Assembly: GCA_035235625.1 (NCBI GenBank)
Contig: CP141149.1
Span: 35,271,753 to 35,335,752, forward strand
Length of the DNA stretch: 64,000 nt
Reading direction: 5' to 3'
DNA from: Saururus chinensis
Lineage: Eukaryota > Streptophyta > Magnoliopsida > Piperales > Saururaceae
Position 1 is the stretch's first letter. Every line of letters starts with the position of its first letter. Below the pieces are notes generated by a model. It was not told where the DNA came from. It ran no database searches and saw nothing but the letters and a program-made list of their open reading frames with translations. Below are positions 1 through 11,366 of this stretch, in pieces. The translations under genes were made by a program, and so were the position numbers.

Positions 1-285
1 ACAAGGGTGAGTATTATTGAATAAGGAGACTTTCACAGAAAACACACCAAATTTCATCTCATGACAGATGTAGGTCTCCCCATCTGAGGAAACAAAAACA
101 GCCTTGTACAAGAGGAGATTTTAGTTCAATCCACTAGAATCAAGGACCAGGACCCAAAGAGCGTGAAACATGGCAAGTCCTTGATCCAATTAATCCATGT
201 CCATTTCTTTTACACTATGACCAACATATAGCCTGTAGTCCCATTACAAAAAATCCCAAACATAGGATTCATGCAAAACACTCAT

Positions 286-590
286 TCACTGAGAATCATC
301 GATTACCAAATAAAAATTATTACTTTTACCTATTTTAATCTGTGGCTCTGGACGGAGGCCTATGAAATAGAGATGTCTCTGCTCTAGTTCGTGGGAGAGG
401 GGAGGAGAGAAAGAGCTGCTGCCTCTGGCCTCCTGGAGATGTCGCCGCCTCTGGCCTCCTGGAGATGTCGCCGCCTCTGGCCTCCTGGAGATGTCGCCGC
501 CTCTTCGGGATCGGGACTTGGGAGAGCGAGAACGAGAACGAGAACGAGAATGAAAATGGGACTTATCGGGCTCCACACCCGATTCATTTT
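286..590 (-). other. RS-rich reading frame, possible SR-protein exon remnant
   Basis: The minus strand encodes a run of Arg-Ser dipeptides (SRSRSRSRSPKSRSRR) like the C-terminal RS domain of plant SR splicing factors. It is followed by repeats caused by a 26-bp DNA duplication, then ordinary residues to a stop at 286. No RNA-recognition motif is visible, so this could be a terminal exon or a pseudogene scrap whose other exons lie outside the window. It lies head-to-head with the gene that starts at 755. Low-complexity RS frames can also arise by chance. Confidence 0.3.
421..498. repeat. 26-bp tandem repeat, three identical units
   Basis: Three identical 26-bp units start at 421, 447 and 473 and are followed by a short partial unit. 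Because 26 is not a multiple of 3, each unit is read in a different frame, which lengthens the open frames on both strands here. The repeat lies about 250 bp upstream of the ATG of the first gene. Confidence 0.9.
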
Positions 591-754
591 ACAAGAGCCC
601 GATAGCAGCCCGTTTGTAATTAGTTATACGGGCTCGGGGGGGCCGGTCAAACGGGCTAGCTTGGACAGTCTAATCGGACTCCGCAACTACGTGCGGGAGT
701 GCTGGAAAGCTTCGGCCTTTGGGGTTTGCCGTGAACGTGGGAGAGGCGAAGAGA

Positions 755-3700
755 ATGAGGACGGCTGCGAAGGTCATCTTCCTCGTCAATGACGATACCG
801 GCGCTGCGATCTCCAACGCCCTCCAGCCAATCCCTAATTCATCCCTCCAAAGAACGTGAGTTTGTATTCCGGGTTGATCTTCCTTCCCCTCTCTTCTCGT
901 TTTCCTCGATTTCTCTTCTGTTCGATTGAAGTGGTTTTTCTTCTCTTTTTCTCATAGCGAGGATACGTTCAATCTGCCGTTAGACAAGTATGGAATCAAG
1001 GAGTCTGGTTCATCAGGCAAGATCGTCAACTTCATTGACCAACAGGGATGTCCTCAGGTGCTCGTACCTTTTATGTACTTCTATCTTATTATATATTCCA
1101 TTTGATATATGGTGGCGGTAGAAAGTTGAATTTGGCTGTAATTACGTTTTTCTTTCACGGCTGGATATGTCAATCATCCATGTAGGTGTTTATAAATACG
1201 CGCATTTGGTGAAATTGTCATTTCACTGACTGATTATCTGAAAACTTCAGTAAACGATGCTTATTTTTTGTTTAATTTGCATTTTGAAATATTGTAACTT
1301 GTAACCCAGTTTTTCTTTCATTGAATTCCCATAATCAATTCTAATGTGTTCAGGTATCCATAGTGCTTATGGAAAATTACGAGCCACCTACCGCCGTTTG
1401 TGCTGTTAATGAAATTCTGGCTTCTATCATGGCACAAGGCTTCTCGAACACTCCAACTTTTATAGTTCCAATATTTATGGCAGTATCTCAACTTAACCGG
1501 GAAACGAGGGACTTTGCTTTAGTCGATGATAATGTAACCCTTTATGGTGCCCAACTAGGACCCGGAACGGATCTGACTGAGTACCTGACTGATGGAATTC
1601 AGAATCTGCCATTATCGTTTCAGGTCTCTTCTGAGCCATTGGCCTGCTTACTTCAGTTAGTTAGGGTTTTCAACCTCCCCGTAGTTGTTCTCACTGGTTC
1701 AAGTGGTCCGCGTAAGGTTGAAAGGATTATCGATCAAGAACTTCAGGTATTCACAGTTATATACAATGCTTATTTACTTTCTCTCTAAGTAGGAGGATCA
1801 TGGAAAAATTGTAGTACTGAAAATACATTGTATTTATAATTTTTTTCATGTGAAAAAAAAATAAAGCTGATTTTTTTAATTTTGTTCATTCCCTGTAGTG
1901 AAGGGTTTGTTATGAATCAAAATTAGGGTTCTTTAATTAGATTTTAGTTTCCTTAATTAGGATTTCTATTATAAGTAGGTTCCTTAGTATTTAATGTTTT
2001 ATTAAAGGTAGGATACTTATTTTGATTAGTTTCCCTAATTACATAAGATCCTTAAAATAAGAGGCTCTTAAGCCTAAGACACTTCTCTAAGAGCATAAGC
2101 AATGAGATTACAGAATTAGTCAGTTTATTATTCCCTCTTCCTTTCAGTCTTTTTCTCACCTTTCTCCTACATACAACCCTGCTATAGCAACGAAATACAG
2201 CAGGTTTTCATTGAATTGTTGAGAACTGATTTTTTGTTTTCCTCTTTTATTTATGCACACTGTATACGTGTAATTTCAGATATTATTTTAATTTATAGGC
2301 ATTGTTGCAGCTATTAATTGGCTTTGAAATCATTGCTCTTAGCAGCTGTTTCATTTCCAACAAAAAAGCTATGTTTGAATTATGCTGAAACTGATCATTC
2401 TGTTTGTGAGGCCAATATGATGTTTGATGAATTTTAGAGTTATTTTTTGTATCTGGGAAGGTCTTTATTAAATGTTAGTATATCATGTGGACTGCCTTTT
2501 TTATTTCCTACAACTGTAATCTCAGAGCAAACAATAAAATATTCCATAAATGCTCCCTGCTCCCTCCATCCCACATTTTGTCCTATTTGGTTTTCATTTT
2601 GAAAACAATATAGGACACTGAATTTGGGATGCAGGGAGTATGTTATAAGAATATTTGATGTAACTAGGATCAATGCACATAACACAAAACAGGAAAATAC
2701 AGATTTGGAAACAGAAATATGGAACTCTTTGTTTTGAATTTTTGAGAGAAAGGATTATGTTATGGACCGTAGGATTGCTTTAATTAATAGGTTTTTTGGG
2801 CTATTAGTGAGTAGGAATTATGTAATAAGGCCTTAAGTAGTATTAGTTAAAAAGGCCCAGGCCCATTAAGGGCATATTATGTATGGGATTCTCCGCCCTA
2901 ATGGAGGATTAGGCAATTAATCAGATCTTATCTTCCTTTCCTCTCCTCAGTCGACCCAAGCTCTCCCCTTTCTATCGCCATATTGGTTTTCAAGCACCAG
3001 CAGGGTTCTTCTCCCTCGTTTCATCCAACTTCACTACCAAAATCATCATATAAACCCTGGTATCAGAGCCATTCTCCTGTGACTGGGGAAGTTGTCATGG
3101 TGCAAACTAAGAGCATGGCGGCCAAGGACAAACAGAACCAAAGCGGGTTGGATGCAGTTTCTGGTCCCACAGCCACCAGCAGATCACAGGCCGCCGCCGG
3201 GGCGTTTCCCAGTGCTGGCGAAATGCACAGTGCCACCCTTGCACCAGCAGCCAGTGATCTGCAACCCACCGTGCCTGAGATGGCGAGACCGTATGCTGCC
3301 GACAACAGGATAGATGCTGCAATGTTGCAGGTTTTTCAAGAGCTTCTGCAGGAATTTTGTGCCCTTCGAACGGAATAGCAAATCTCTTTCGCCTGCCTTC
3401 TGGACAATTCCACTGGCGCCAATCGTGGCCTTTTGCCGCCACCCTTATGGCCCACTCCAGCGCCATCATTTGTCCAGCCAGCGCTGCCGACTGCCATACC
3501 CCAACCCGGTGTTGGAAACATGACAGACACCAGCCACTCAGGACTGGGCTTTCCTGTAAGATCCCAGTCGTCCACATCAGCAGAATTTCATCATAGCCGG
3601 CCGCCAAGGTACCTACTAGGATAGACAGCAGACCATAATTTGCCTAATGGGGGCCGAGATGAGGAACCTAGCATGGACAAGGACGAATACCTTGGTATTG

Positions 3701-6700
3701 GCAGGGAAGGACAGTGCCCCATGCACCCTGAGAAGCCAAGGCTTGCCCAGATGCAGTTCCCGAAATATACTGGCGAGGACAATCCCATATATTGGGTTTA
3801 TCATGCGGAAAAATTCTTTTGCGTATCAGGATATTACTGCCGATGTGGAAAAATTGCGAATTGATGTCTTTCATCTCGAAGGGGATGGATTAGTCTGGTT
3901 CCAATATTTTGAGCAAGAGGTCCCTCATGCTACATGGCAGATCACCGAAGAGTTGTGTGTGCAGTTTGGGTCTATTTACTTCGCATATTTTAATGAGCTC
4001 TTGTTAGGATTAACTCAGACTACCACTGTCCGGGCATATCAAATAGAATTTATGCGACTGGCCACTCCCCACCCATATTGGACTCCAGAGGCTTTGATTG
4101 ACACTTTCCGCCATGGCCTCAAACCAAAGATAGCTGATGAGATTTGCCATTTCGAGTGCACCACGATGCAAGACATTATTCTACATTCCCGCATCCAAGA
4201 AGAGAAGCTATCCCGCCAGCATAGGACCACTCGTGCCATTGGTTCTGCGCCTTCTCGCCCATGGGGGGGGGGGGGGTCCTCTAATACCACTTTTTGTGAC
4301 TGACCAACAGCAGGCACTATTCTAGGCATTGCAGTTCCCTTCTGTCGCCTTTCTTAGGCGTAGATGGAGGATCGACAGTCAAAGGGATTATGTTTCAACT
4401 GCGACGAAAGGTTTTTGCCAGGTCACCGTTGCAAAACTCCTCCCACTGCCTTGATTTTGGAGGAGTCTTGAGGTGATACATGACTGGCCTTCTGCAGACC
4501 CACCCCTCGAGGATCCCGAGGTACTTCCTGAAATATATTTACATGCTTTCTCAGGGACTTACACTCCTCAGACTATGCGAGTTCAGGGTTTGCTTAAGCA
4601 TTAGAAGGTGGTCATTCTGATTAATAGCAGAAGCACACATAACTTTATTAATGACTAGGTGGTAGGGCGTCTTGGATGTTGCATCTCTTTTCCTTTGGAT
4701 GTGCTGAATGGGATGGTAAACACCTCCGCAGCAAGGGCGTATGTCCTCGAGCTGAGTTGCAGATTCAGGGGCATCTCTTTGTTATGGACCTCTATCTCTT
4801 GCTGACTAAAGGGGTTGATATCGTGTTGGGTGTCTAGTGGCTTCAGCAACTGAGTGATGTAACTTGGAATTTTTGCCATATGCTTATGGACTTTGCATAT
4901 TCCGGGCAGCGAGTTCGTATTCAGGGTTCCCCACCCGGCACATTCCATTTTGCGCAGGATTTGAGCTCCTTTTGTTATGCTTATCGGGGTTTTCTCTTAC
5001 AGCTTGTGCACCAGAATGAAGGCTCAGGGACTGACCTACCAACTGATTTGGCTGATTTGTTGGAGACTTATTTTTTACTTTTTTAGGAGCCTACCGGATT
5101 GCCCTTGGCTCGATCTCATGATCATCGTATCCCCATTATGGCCGGCTCTTCTCCTTCTACTGTCAATTCAAAAAAATGACATTGAAAAATTGGTTTACGA
5201 GATGCTCTCTATTGGAATCATTCGCCCCAGTACTAGTTCCTATTCATCTCCAGTTCTGTTGGTTCGCAAGAAGGATGGCTCCTGGCAGTTTTGTGTGGAT
5301 TATCGAGTTCTCAATGCCTCTACCCTCACGGACAAATTTCCGATTCCCATTATTGAGGAGCTTCTTGATGAATTGGGGTCTGCTAAGTTCTTTTCAAAGC
5401 TTGACCTACATTCTGGATATCATCAAATCGGGATGCACCTAGCAAATATTCATAAAACCGCTTTCCGGACACATGACAACCACTTTGAATTCTTTGTGAT
5501 GCCATTTGGATTGACGAATGTTCCTTTGACTTTCTAAAGTTTGATGAACGAGGTGTTTCGGCCCCATCTTTGCCGTTTTGTCTGTGTATTTTTTGATGAC
5601 ATATTGGTCTACAGGATCACTTCATCTTCGCACAATGTTTGACCTTTTGTTCCAGTATACACTTTTCCTTAAGCACTCTAAGGGTGTTTTTGGCAGTTTT
5701 CAAGTTGAGTATCTCGGGCATATCATCGCAGGGGGCAGTGTTTCAACTAACCCGTCAAAGGTGGAGGATATGCTAGCTTGGCCCACACCCTCCTCTCCTA
5801 AGTCCTTATGAGGCTTCCTTGGACTAACAGGCTATTATCGACAGTTCGTGTCGTAGTATGGGTTGATTGCAGCTCCTTTGACAACTTTGCTCAAAAAGGG
5901 GTCCTTTCATTGGTCCCTTGCAGCTCAAGAGGCCTTTGATCTTCTTAAGTCTACCATGTCCTCTGCTCCAGTGTTAGCGTTACCAAATTTTTTTCAGTTT
6001 TTTATTGTCGAGATGGATGCTTTAGAGACCAGGTTAGGAGTTGTTTTACTTCAGGCTAGCCGCCCCATTGCTTTCTTTAGTAAGGCCCTTTCTAGTCGGT
6101 CACTTTCCCTCTCTGCTTATGAATGGGAGATGCTTGCTATAGTGCACGTCATGACTAAATGGCGGCCATTCTTATTGGGGTGCCATTTTATTATCCGGAT
6201 GGATCACCAACCTCGCAAATATTTATTGGAACAATGGATTTCTAAATTACTGGGGTATGACTATGAACTTGTGTATAAGAAGGGCTTTGACAACATGGTC
6301 GCCAATGCTCTTTTCAGCCAATTTGCCTCTATTCAGGCCTTGCTTATGTTGGGTTCCTCTTTTCCATTCCTTCAGGACCTCCATTAGGCTTATCAAACTG
6401 ATCTGGAGGCATATACATTGTTGACTTGCGTCCAAGCTGATCCATTGAGCTCACCTCTTTTGTTTTGTAGGGAGATCTCTGTTGGAAGGGCCGTCTCTGG
6501 GTTCCCTCCAACCCTGACTTGTGCACTAAAATCATATGCCACTTTCATGACACTCCCATGGCTGGACATAAGGGCATTTTTCGCACATATAAACAGCTGA
6601 GCCAGAGCTTTCTATGGCGTGGCATTCGCAAAGATGTTCATGACTATGTGGCTACTTGTCCTACTTGTCAGTGGGCGAAGGCTTTTGCGGTGCCTCCCGC

Positions 6701-9311
6701 GGGATTACTTCAACCTCACCCTATTCCAGAGCGCGAATCTGGGAGGATGTGTCGATGGATTTTATTTAGGCTTTAATCCGGGTTCAGGGTAAATCAGTGA
6801 TTCTAATAGTGGTGGATCGGCTCTCTATACATGTTCACTTTAGCTCCTTGAGACATCCTTTTACTGCTAAGGAGGTGGCTGAGATGTATCTTCGTGATGT
6901 TGCTAAGCTTCATGGGATGCCCCATACCATTGTTTTGGACAGGGACCGGGTATTCATCTCACACTTTTGGCGCGAGTTCTTTGCTCTGCAGGGTACAAAA
7001 TTCAAGATGAGTTCAGCTTACCATCCTCAGACGGATGGTCAAACTAAGGTTGTGAATCATTGTTTAGAGCAGTAATTGCGTTGCTTTGTGGCGGACAATC
7101 CTCACCGTTAGCTTCATTTCTTGCCTTGGGCGGAATACTCCTATAACACTATATACCATACAACAGCTGGCACTACCCCATTTCAGATTGTTTACGGGCA
7201 GCCTCCCCCTACTAAACTGGCTTATGTGCCTCATAGAGGAGTTGTTGGTGAGGTCGGCCTTATGTTGCAGGATCGGGATGTTCTCTTGTGCTAGCTCGAA
7301 CTGAATTTGTCTGAGGCCCACAACTGCATGAAACAAGTGTATGTTGGGCATCGCACTGATAGGGAATGCCAAGTTGGCGACTTGGTGTTTGTTAGCTTCT
7401 CTCTGCACCGATAGTCTTCTCTTTATGCTCCTCCTAGCTCGAAGCTTGCACACCGTTTCCATGGCCCGTATCCCATACTCCAGCGTATTGAGTGAGTTGC
7501 TTCTCGCCTCAAGCTTCCTTATGGTTCTTCAATCCATCTAGTCTTCCATGTTTCTCGACTGGGGCGCTTTGTGGGTGATCCATCTCGTGTGGTTGCCAGT
7601 CCGCCACCGCCGCTTTTGGCTCCCGCTCCACCATTGTGTCCTTCGGCTATCATTGACACTCGCCGTATTTGACGGGCTGGACGTATAATTCCATAGATAT
7701 TGGTTGCTTGGCATAGCTGTCCTTTAGTTAATGTTTTTTGGATGTCAGAGGATGATTTTTATACTCACTTTCCTGATTTTGCGCCTTGAGGCCAAGGCAA
7801 TAGCGGAGCATGGTAGATTGTTTTGGACCGTAGGATTGCTTTAATTAATAGGTTTTTTGGGCTATTAGTGAGTAGGAATTATGTAATAAGGCCTTAAGTA
7901 GTATTAGTTAATAAGGCCCAGCCCATTAAGGGCATATTATGTAAGGGATTCTCCGCCCTAATGGAAGATTAGGCAATTAATCAGATCTTATCTTCCTTCC
8001 CTCTCCTCTGTCAACCCAAGCTCTCCCCTTTCTATCACCATACTGGTTTTCAAGCACCAGCTGGGTTCTTATCCCTCCTTTCATCCAACTTCACCACCTA
8101 AATCATCATATAAACCCTATATCAGATTACAATACTCTAATCTAGGAGTTATCTTTGATTCCACAGATATTACAAAACTGTGTTGAATCCACAACACTCA
8201 GACCTACTCAAATCCATGGGCAAAAAACTGGAGCTAAGCCCAGAAAATAAGCTGTTTCAATTTTGAGTTTCGAAAACTGTCTCTTACAACTAATTTTCCC
8301 CCTTTTATAGACGTGAGCCGGAAGAAAGACTCAAAAGACTACTTTACACCTGCTAATAAAGACTATTTCATATCCAAATAAGCGGACAGGCCAAACTACC
8401 CATAGAAAAGAATGACTTATTAGTCATTTTCCAATACTACCCATTGTGTCTTATTCTGCACAACCAGCAATTGTTTGCTGAAATAACCCACTCAACTCTT
8501 CAGCTAAAAGAGCTGGTGCCTCATCAATATTTCACTATGTAACGGGGAGGAGGTATGGGACAGACCTATCCCAAATGGTTTGGTTAATCTTGGGGAGCAC
8601 CTGACTTTGAATCCCCACACTCCCTGTGACTCCCCCACCAGAGTGGAAGTCCTTCCTTAGGCAGTGCACACTTAATGTAGCAAAAAAAGGGTGGGATTTT
8701 ACCATATTGGTCCTTGCTATGGAGTATCAAGTATCAAATAATATACCTTTTATCTATAGAAACAATAACGTACTGGTATGTCTTGTCAACCAGACCAGTC
8801 TTTGGTGGGCTTAACCTGTATTTTAATTGATGGCGCATTCCAGTGTGGTCCTTTAATGGTAAATGATATTTTCACATCAAAAACTCTAGATGATTTTTTA
8901 TTGGTCTAGATAAATGAGCCCATGTGAACTTTGTGTAGAGCCCACCTGTGAAGTCCAATCAAAACTCTTGTGCAAGTTTTTGTGGGTATTTTTGTTGTGG
9001 GAATATCACTATCCCTCTTTTGTTGATTTTTTTATAGGTAAAACACACAAGTTATTTTCGTGCTTTTTTTTTTGCCCCAAACTAAATGAAGTGGCAATTT
9101 GTATCTTGCATCAACTTAAGATCCCACCTGTCAATAATATAGGTTCTGTCTGATTTTCTCTAATTGTGTAATCCTGTCTCAGGCACTTATTAAAGTTGGG
9201 GAATTTTTAGCAAGCAGTTTTGGGATATCTTTCTCTGAAGACACGACCCATCTGACCTCAATTAGAAAGTCAAAGTCCATTCAAGAGCCATGGCGGGCTC
9301 TGTACGGTTGA
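755..9311 (+). CDS. Conserved plant protein of unknown function, four exons, about 240 aa
   Basis: Exons read as 755-855, 958-1057, 1354-1746 and 9183-9311. All junctions are GT-AG and in phase, giving 240 codons including the stop. The ATG at 755 begins [14 protein letters not shown]. Exon 3 carries the body of the protein (about 131 aa, with [20 protein letters not shown] and a hydrophobic LPVVVLTG strand). The last exon ends EPWRALYG. I do not recognise the family with certainty. The predicted alternation of hydrophobic strands and helices, ending in a 'leucine-rich segment then LPVVVLT' block, faintly recalls proteasome assembly chaperone 1, but that is inference only. There is no signal peptide and no membrane segment. 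The third intron is 7.4 kb because a retrotransposon sits in it, so intact splicing across that insertion is assumed, not shown. The final exon reads cleanly with no stop or frameshift, which suggests the gene is still under selection. Confidence 0.72.
1747..2757 (+). other. Intron 3, part upstream of the retrotransposon
   Basis: AT-rich intron sequence following the GT donor at 1747. Apart from a small MITE at 2560-2638, I see no coding or RNA feature. Confidence 0.6.
2560..2638. mobile_element. Short Stowaway-type MITE
   Basis: About 79 bp that folds on itself. The left end starts CTCCCTCCATCCCACATTTT; the right end is an inverted near-copy (GGGATGCAGGGAG) followed by TA. The CTCCCTCC end and TA preference are typical of plant Stowaway (Tc1/mariner-type) MITEs. 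The left TA is mutated. Confidence 0.6.
2758..3057 (+). repeat. 5' LTR of the intronic gypsy element
   Basis: Begins TGTTATGGACCG and matches 7819-8124 almost throughout. The right limit is uncertain by 8 bp: the copy at the 3' end continues to a TATCA terminus, which here would overlap the primer-binding site (3058-3065). Confidence 0.9.
3058..3070 (+). other. Primer-binding site, tRNA-iMet type
   Basis: TGGTATCAGAGCC is complementary to the 3' end of plant initiator methionine tRNA, the usual primer of many plant LTR retrotransposons. Confidence 0.9.
3097..4470 (+). pseudogene. gag of the intronic gypsy element, broken
   Basis: Starts [10 protein letters not shown] and runs in frame to about 3378, then continues in other frames. 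A retrotransposon gag core is readable at about 3750-4220 ([11 protein letters not shown], then [19 protein letters not shown]). A CCHC zinc knuckle ([15 protein letters not shown]) lies at about 4393-4437. At least three frame changes are needed, one of them near a run of 14 G at 4263-4276. Confidence 0.85.
4600..7790 (+). pseudogene. pol of the intronic gypsy element, broken
   Basis: Protease: [16 protein letters not shown] at about 4610, where family members have D-S/T-G; the catalytic Asp is replaced by Asn. Reverse transcriptase: [20 protein letters not shown] and the FFDDILVY active site (the DD pair at 5595-5600). RNase H follows at about 5860-6320, then the integrase zinc finger (HDTPMAGH ... 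CPTC) at 6520-6670 and the catalytic core with VLDRDRVF at about 6930. Stops interrupt it at 5535, 5809, 5854 and 7073, among others. A weak chromodomain-like stretch precedes the 3' LTR. Non-functional. Confidence 0.9.
7819..8124 (+). repeat. 3' LTR of the intronic gypsy element
   Basis: Begins TGTTTTGGACCG and ends TATATCA, followed by the target duplication GATTA (8125-8129). Confidence 0.9.
8130..9182 (+). other. Intron 3, part downstream of the retrotransposon
   Basis: About 1 kb of AT-rich sequence ending at the AG acceptor at 9181-9182. Short open frames here look like chance. The stretch around 8540-8630 could be older repeat debris; I recognise nothing in it. Confidence 0.5.
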
Positions 9312-10221
9312 AATGATTCTAGTTTCTTGTGGTAAAATGTGTCAAGTTTTACTTTGCCTTGAGAAGTGGATAATGAGTGGTGAAAAGAGTGGTTTAACTT
9401 CATCAGCACTCAGATTCCAGGTTCATTTGACCTCCAATGAACAGTTTATTGATGGACTAAAGAATTTCTGCAATTTATTGACATCTCTATATACAGTTCA
9501 CGCCATAGTTATCATGTTGAGGATGCAAAGTGGCCATCTCCATGTAATTTAATTGCCGTTGGTTGAAATTTTCATTGTAGCGTAAAAAATAGATATCTTA
9601 GATCAATTTACATAGAGAATTTTCTGCCATAGTTGAGTATCTAAGTAATTTTTGTCTAATCAGGGGCGTTATTTTTGTAGTTTGTATATTTTGTGTTGGG
9701 CTTGCAGTTATTATCCAGAAATTGTGAAAGGCATTGCTGAAATTGTGTGCTAAGCTACTCTTATGCAGAGTTTATATCGGGGGACAACATTTCTTTTTGG
9801 TTGAGACCTTGCTTGTGCCAAAACTGTCATTCACGTTCAAAATATGAACAGTGATCCTGAATCACTTTCGGCTTACGACACTTTTGAAATTGAATGCCCG
9901 AAAATGCTTTGCATTTCAGATCACAAAACTCTCTTAGGTTCTTGTACTATGAGTCAAGAAAGAATAACGAAACAACTCCAGCGGAAATGGTTTGCCTCCC
10001 AACCTTCAAGCATTTCACGCTACATTTGGGACACAGATCAATAAATTTCATGTAGTTCATTAGTAGCACTAGTATTGTATGCTCGCATTTTTTTTTGAAG
10101 GATCAGCATCTACTATGCCTTTGCCCTCCCTTGCGCATGTTAAGTGTAACTAATCCGTTAGTGCATATACACTAGTACCTGTTGTCATGGATTGTATGTA
10201 GGGCACCTCGTTAACTACTAT
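9312..10221 (+). other. 3' flank of the first gene
   Basis: Probably 3' UTR followed by intergenic DNA. Small frames (9313-9552, 9844-10044) have no recognisable domain. The last 60 bp or so belong to the left arm of an inverted-repeat element. Confidence 0.45.
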
Positions 10222-10838
10222 TTTCCTTTAGGGAAAATTATATAAATAATAATTAAAAAATAATTATTATTATTTTGGACCACTTTAGAAAATATTTCTT
10301 AAAGTAGTGTTTTTTTTGTTGCACAGACGCCAACTAAGTGGCGCTTGTGTAGTTTTTTAAAAAAAATTTAGATGATTTTGCCCTTTAGAAAGATAAAATC
10401 GGGTTTAAATTGATTTCATCATTCTAAAGGACGAAATTGGTTTAAAATGACTTGACCCGATTTTGTCGTTTAGAAGATGAAATCAACTTAAACCTGATTA
10501 TGTCATTCTAAAGGACGAAATCACCACACTTAACTATTTCGGTCGTTTGGTTCTTAACCGAAGTTGAGTCCTTTTGAAGGACGAAATCAATCATGTACTG
10601 ACGAAATTAAATTAATTTTTTTAAAAAAATCTACTTTAAACTAAATTTAACACTTTGTCCTTGTTTATTCATTCAATACGTATACAATTGCATTCATTCC
10701 ACCCATTCCATGCATAACAAATATAATATTAAAGTTATTGGCATCATAGACAAACATAAAATAAAAATATTTATCAAATATATTACATCACTAGTCAAAA
10801 AATGTTTAGTTTAAAATAAACATATAAAAAAGTTAATG

Positions 10839-11366
10839 TCATAAACTCCTACGTCCTCGACCTTGTCCTCGACGGTGTTGTACAAGCTCTTCCTCATGAT
10901 CTGCCTCTAGCTCTAGCTCTAGCTCTAACTCTAGTTGTGGCTTTGGCTCTAGATCTGGCTCAGGATGTGGCTTTGGCTCCAGCTCCAACTCCGGCTCAAC
11001 ATAAGTAATAGATGGTTCAATACAAGCTGGCCGATGTTGTTTATGATATAAAATTGGATCTAGCTGAGCTGCATGTGCAGTGACCGGAAATGATAAACCT
11101 GGAAGGGAGCTATGTACTACTGATGAAGATGGAATATTAGGAAATGAAGAGTACATCGGTTGTGTCTGAGCAGCCTCGTCGATAGGATAATCTTTATGAA
11201 CATCCGTAATTACCGACTAAAGCAGTGACAACCTACGAATGACATCATCAGACTCCCTAATCACCGACTGACATGTTGTTAATTAGACCTTGCCCGAAGT
11301 ATAGGTGTTAATTGCATCAGTTAAATACGCATGCGTATGTCGAACTATGACATGCTGCTCCACTTC
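10839..11366 (-). pseudogene. Tail of a plant-mobile-domain gene (MULE-1 copy)
   Basis: Corresponds to the last exon of the PMD gene of MULE-2 (35153-35701). The segment encodes RHTHAYLTDA, then after disabling changes IPSSSVVHSSLPG, a long Glu-Leu/Glu-Pro repeat and a basic end (HRRGQGRGRRSL). It joins upstream directly to the acidic N-terminal part of the transposase near 11366, so the internal deletion fused the two genes at or near the PMD last-exon border. A stop at about 11283 ends the fused frame. Confidence 0.8.

Larger units (their letters stand above)
2758..8124 (+). mobile_element. Ty3/gypsy retrotransposon, decayed, inside intron 3
   Basis: About 5.4 kb with direct LTRs of about 305 bp, a tRNA-iMet primer site, and the domain order gag, protease, reverse transcriptase, RNase H, integrase, which defines Ty3/gypsy. 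A 5-bp target duplication GATTA lies at 2753-2757 and 8125-8129. The LTRs differ at about 14 positions plus two small indels by eye, near 4.5 percent, so the insertion is old but not ancient. Every coding domain is broken by stops or frameshifts. The small size, short LTRs, [13 protein letters not shown] integrase context and a chromodomain-like tail suggest a chromovirus, perhaps of the Reina clade (inference). Confidence 0.93.

Noticed and set aside
391..792. 133-aa + strand frame overlapping the first gene's upstream region
   Set aside because: Its length comes from the GC-rich 26-bp repeat and it is out of frame with the real ATG at 755.
4263..4276. Run of 14 G as a functional G-quadruplex or frameshift site
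   Set aside because: Inside a dead gag gene; more likely slippage or an assembly artefact.
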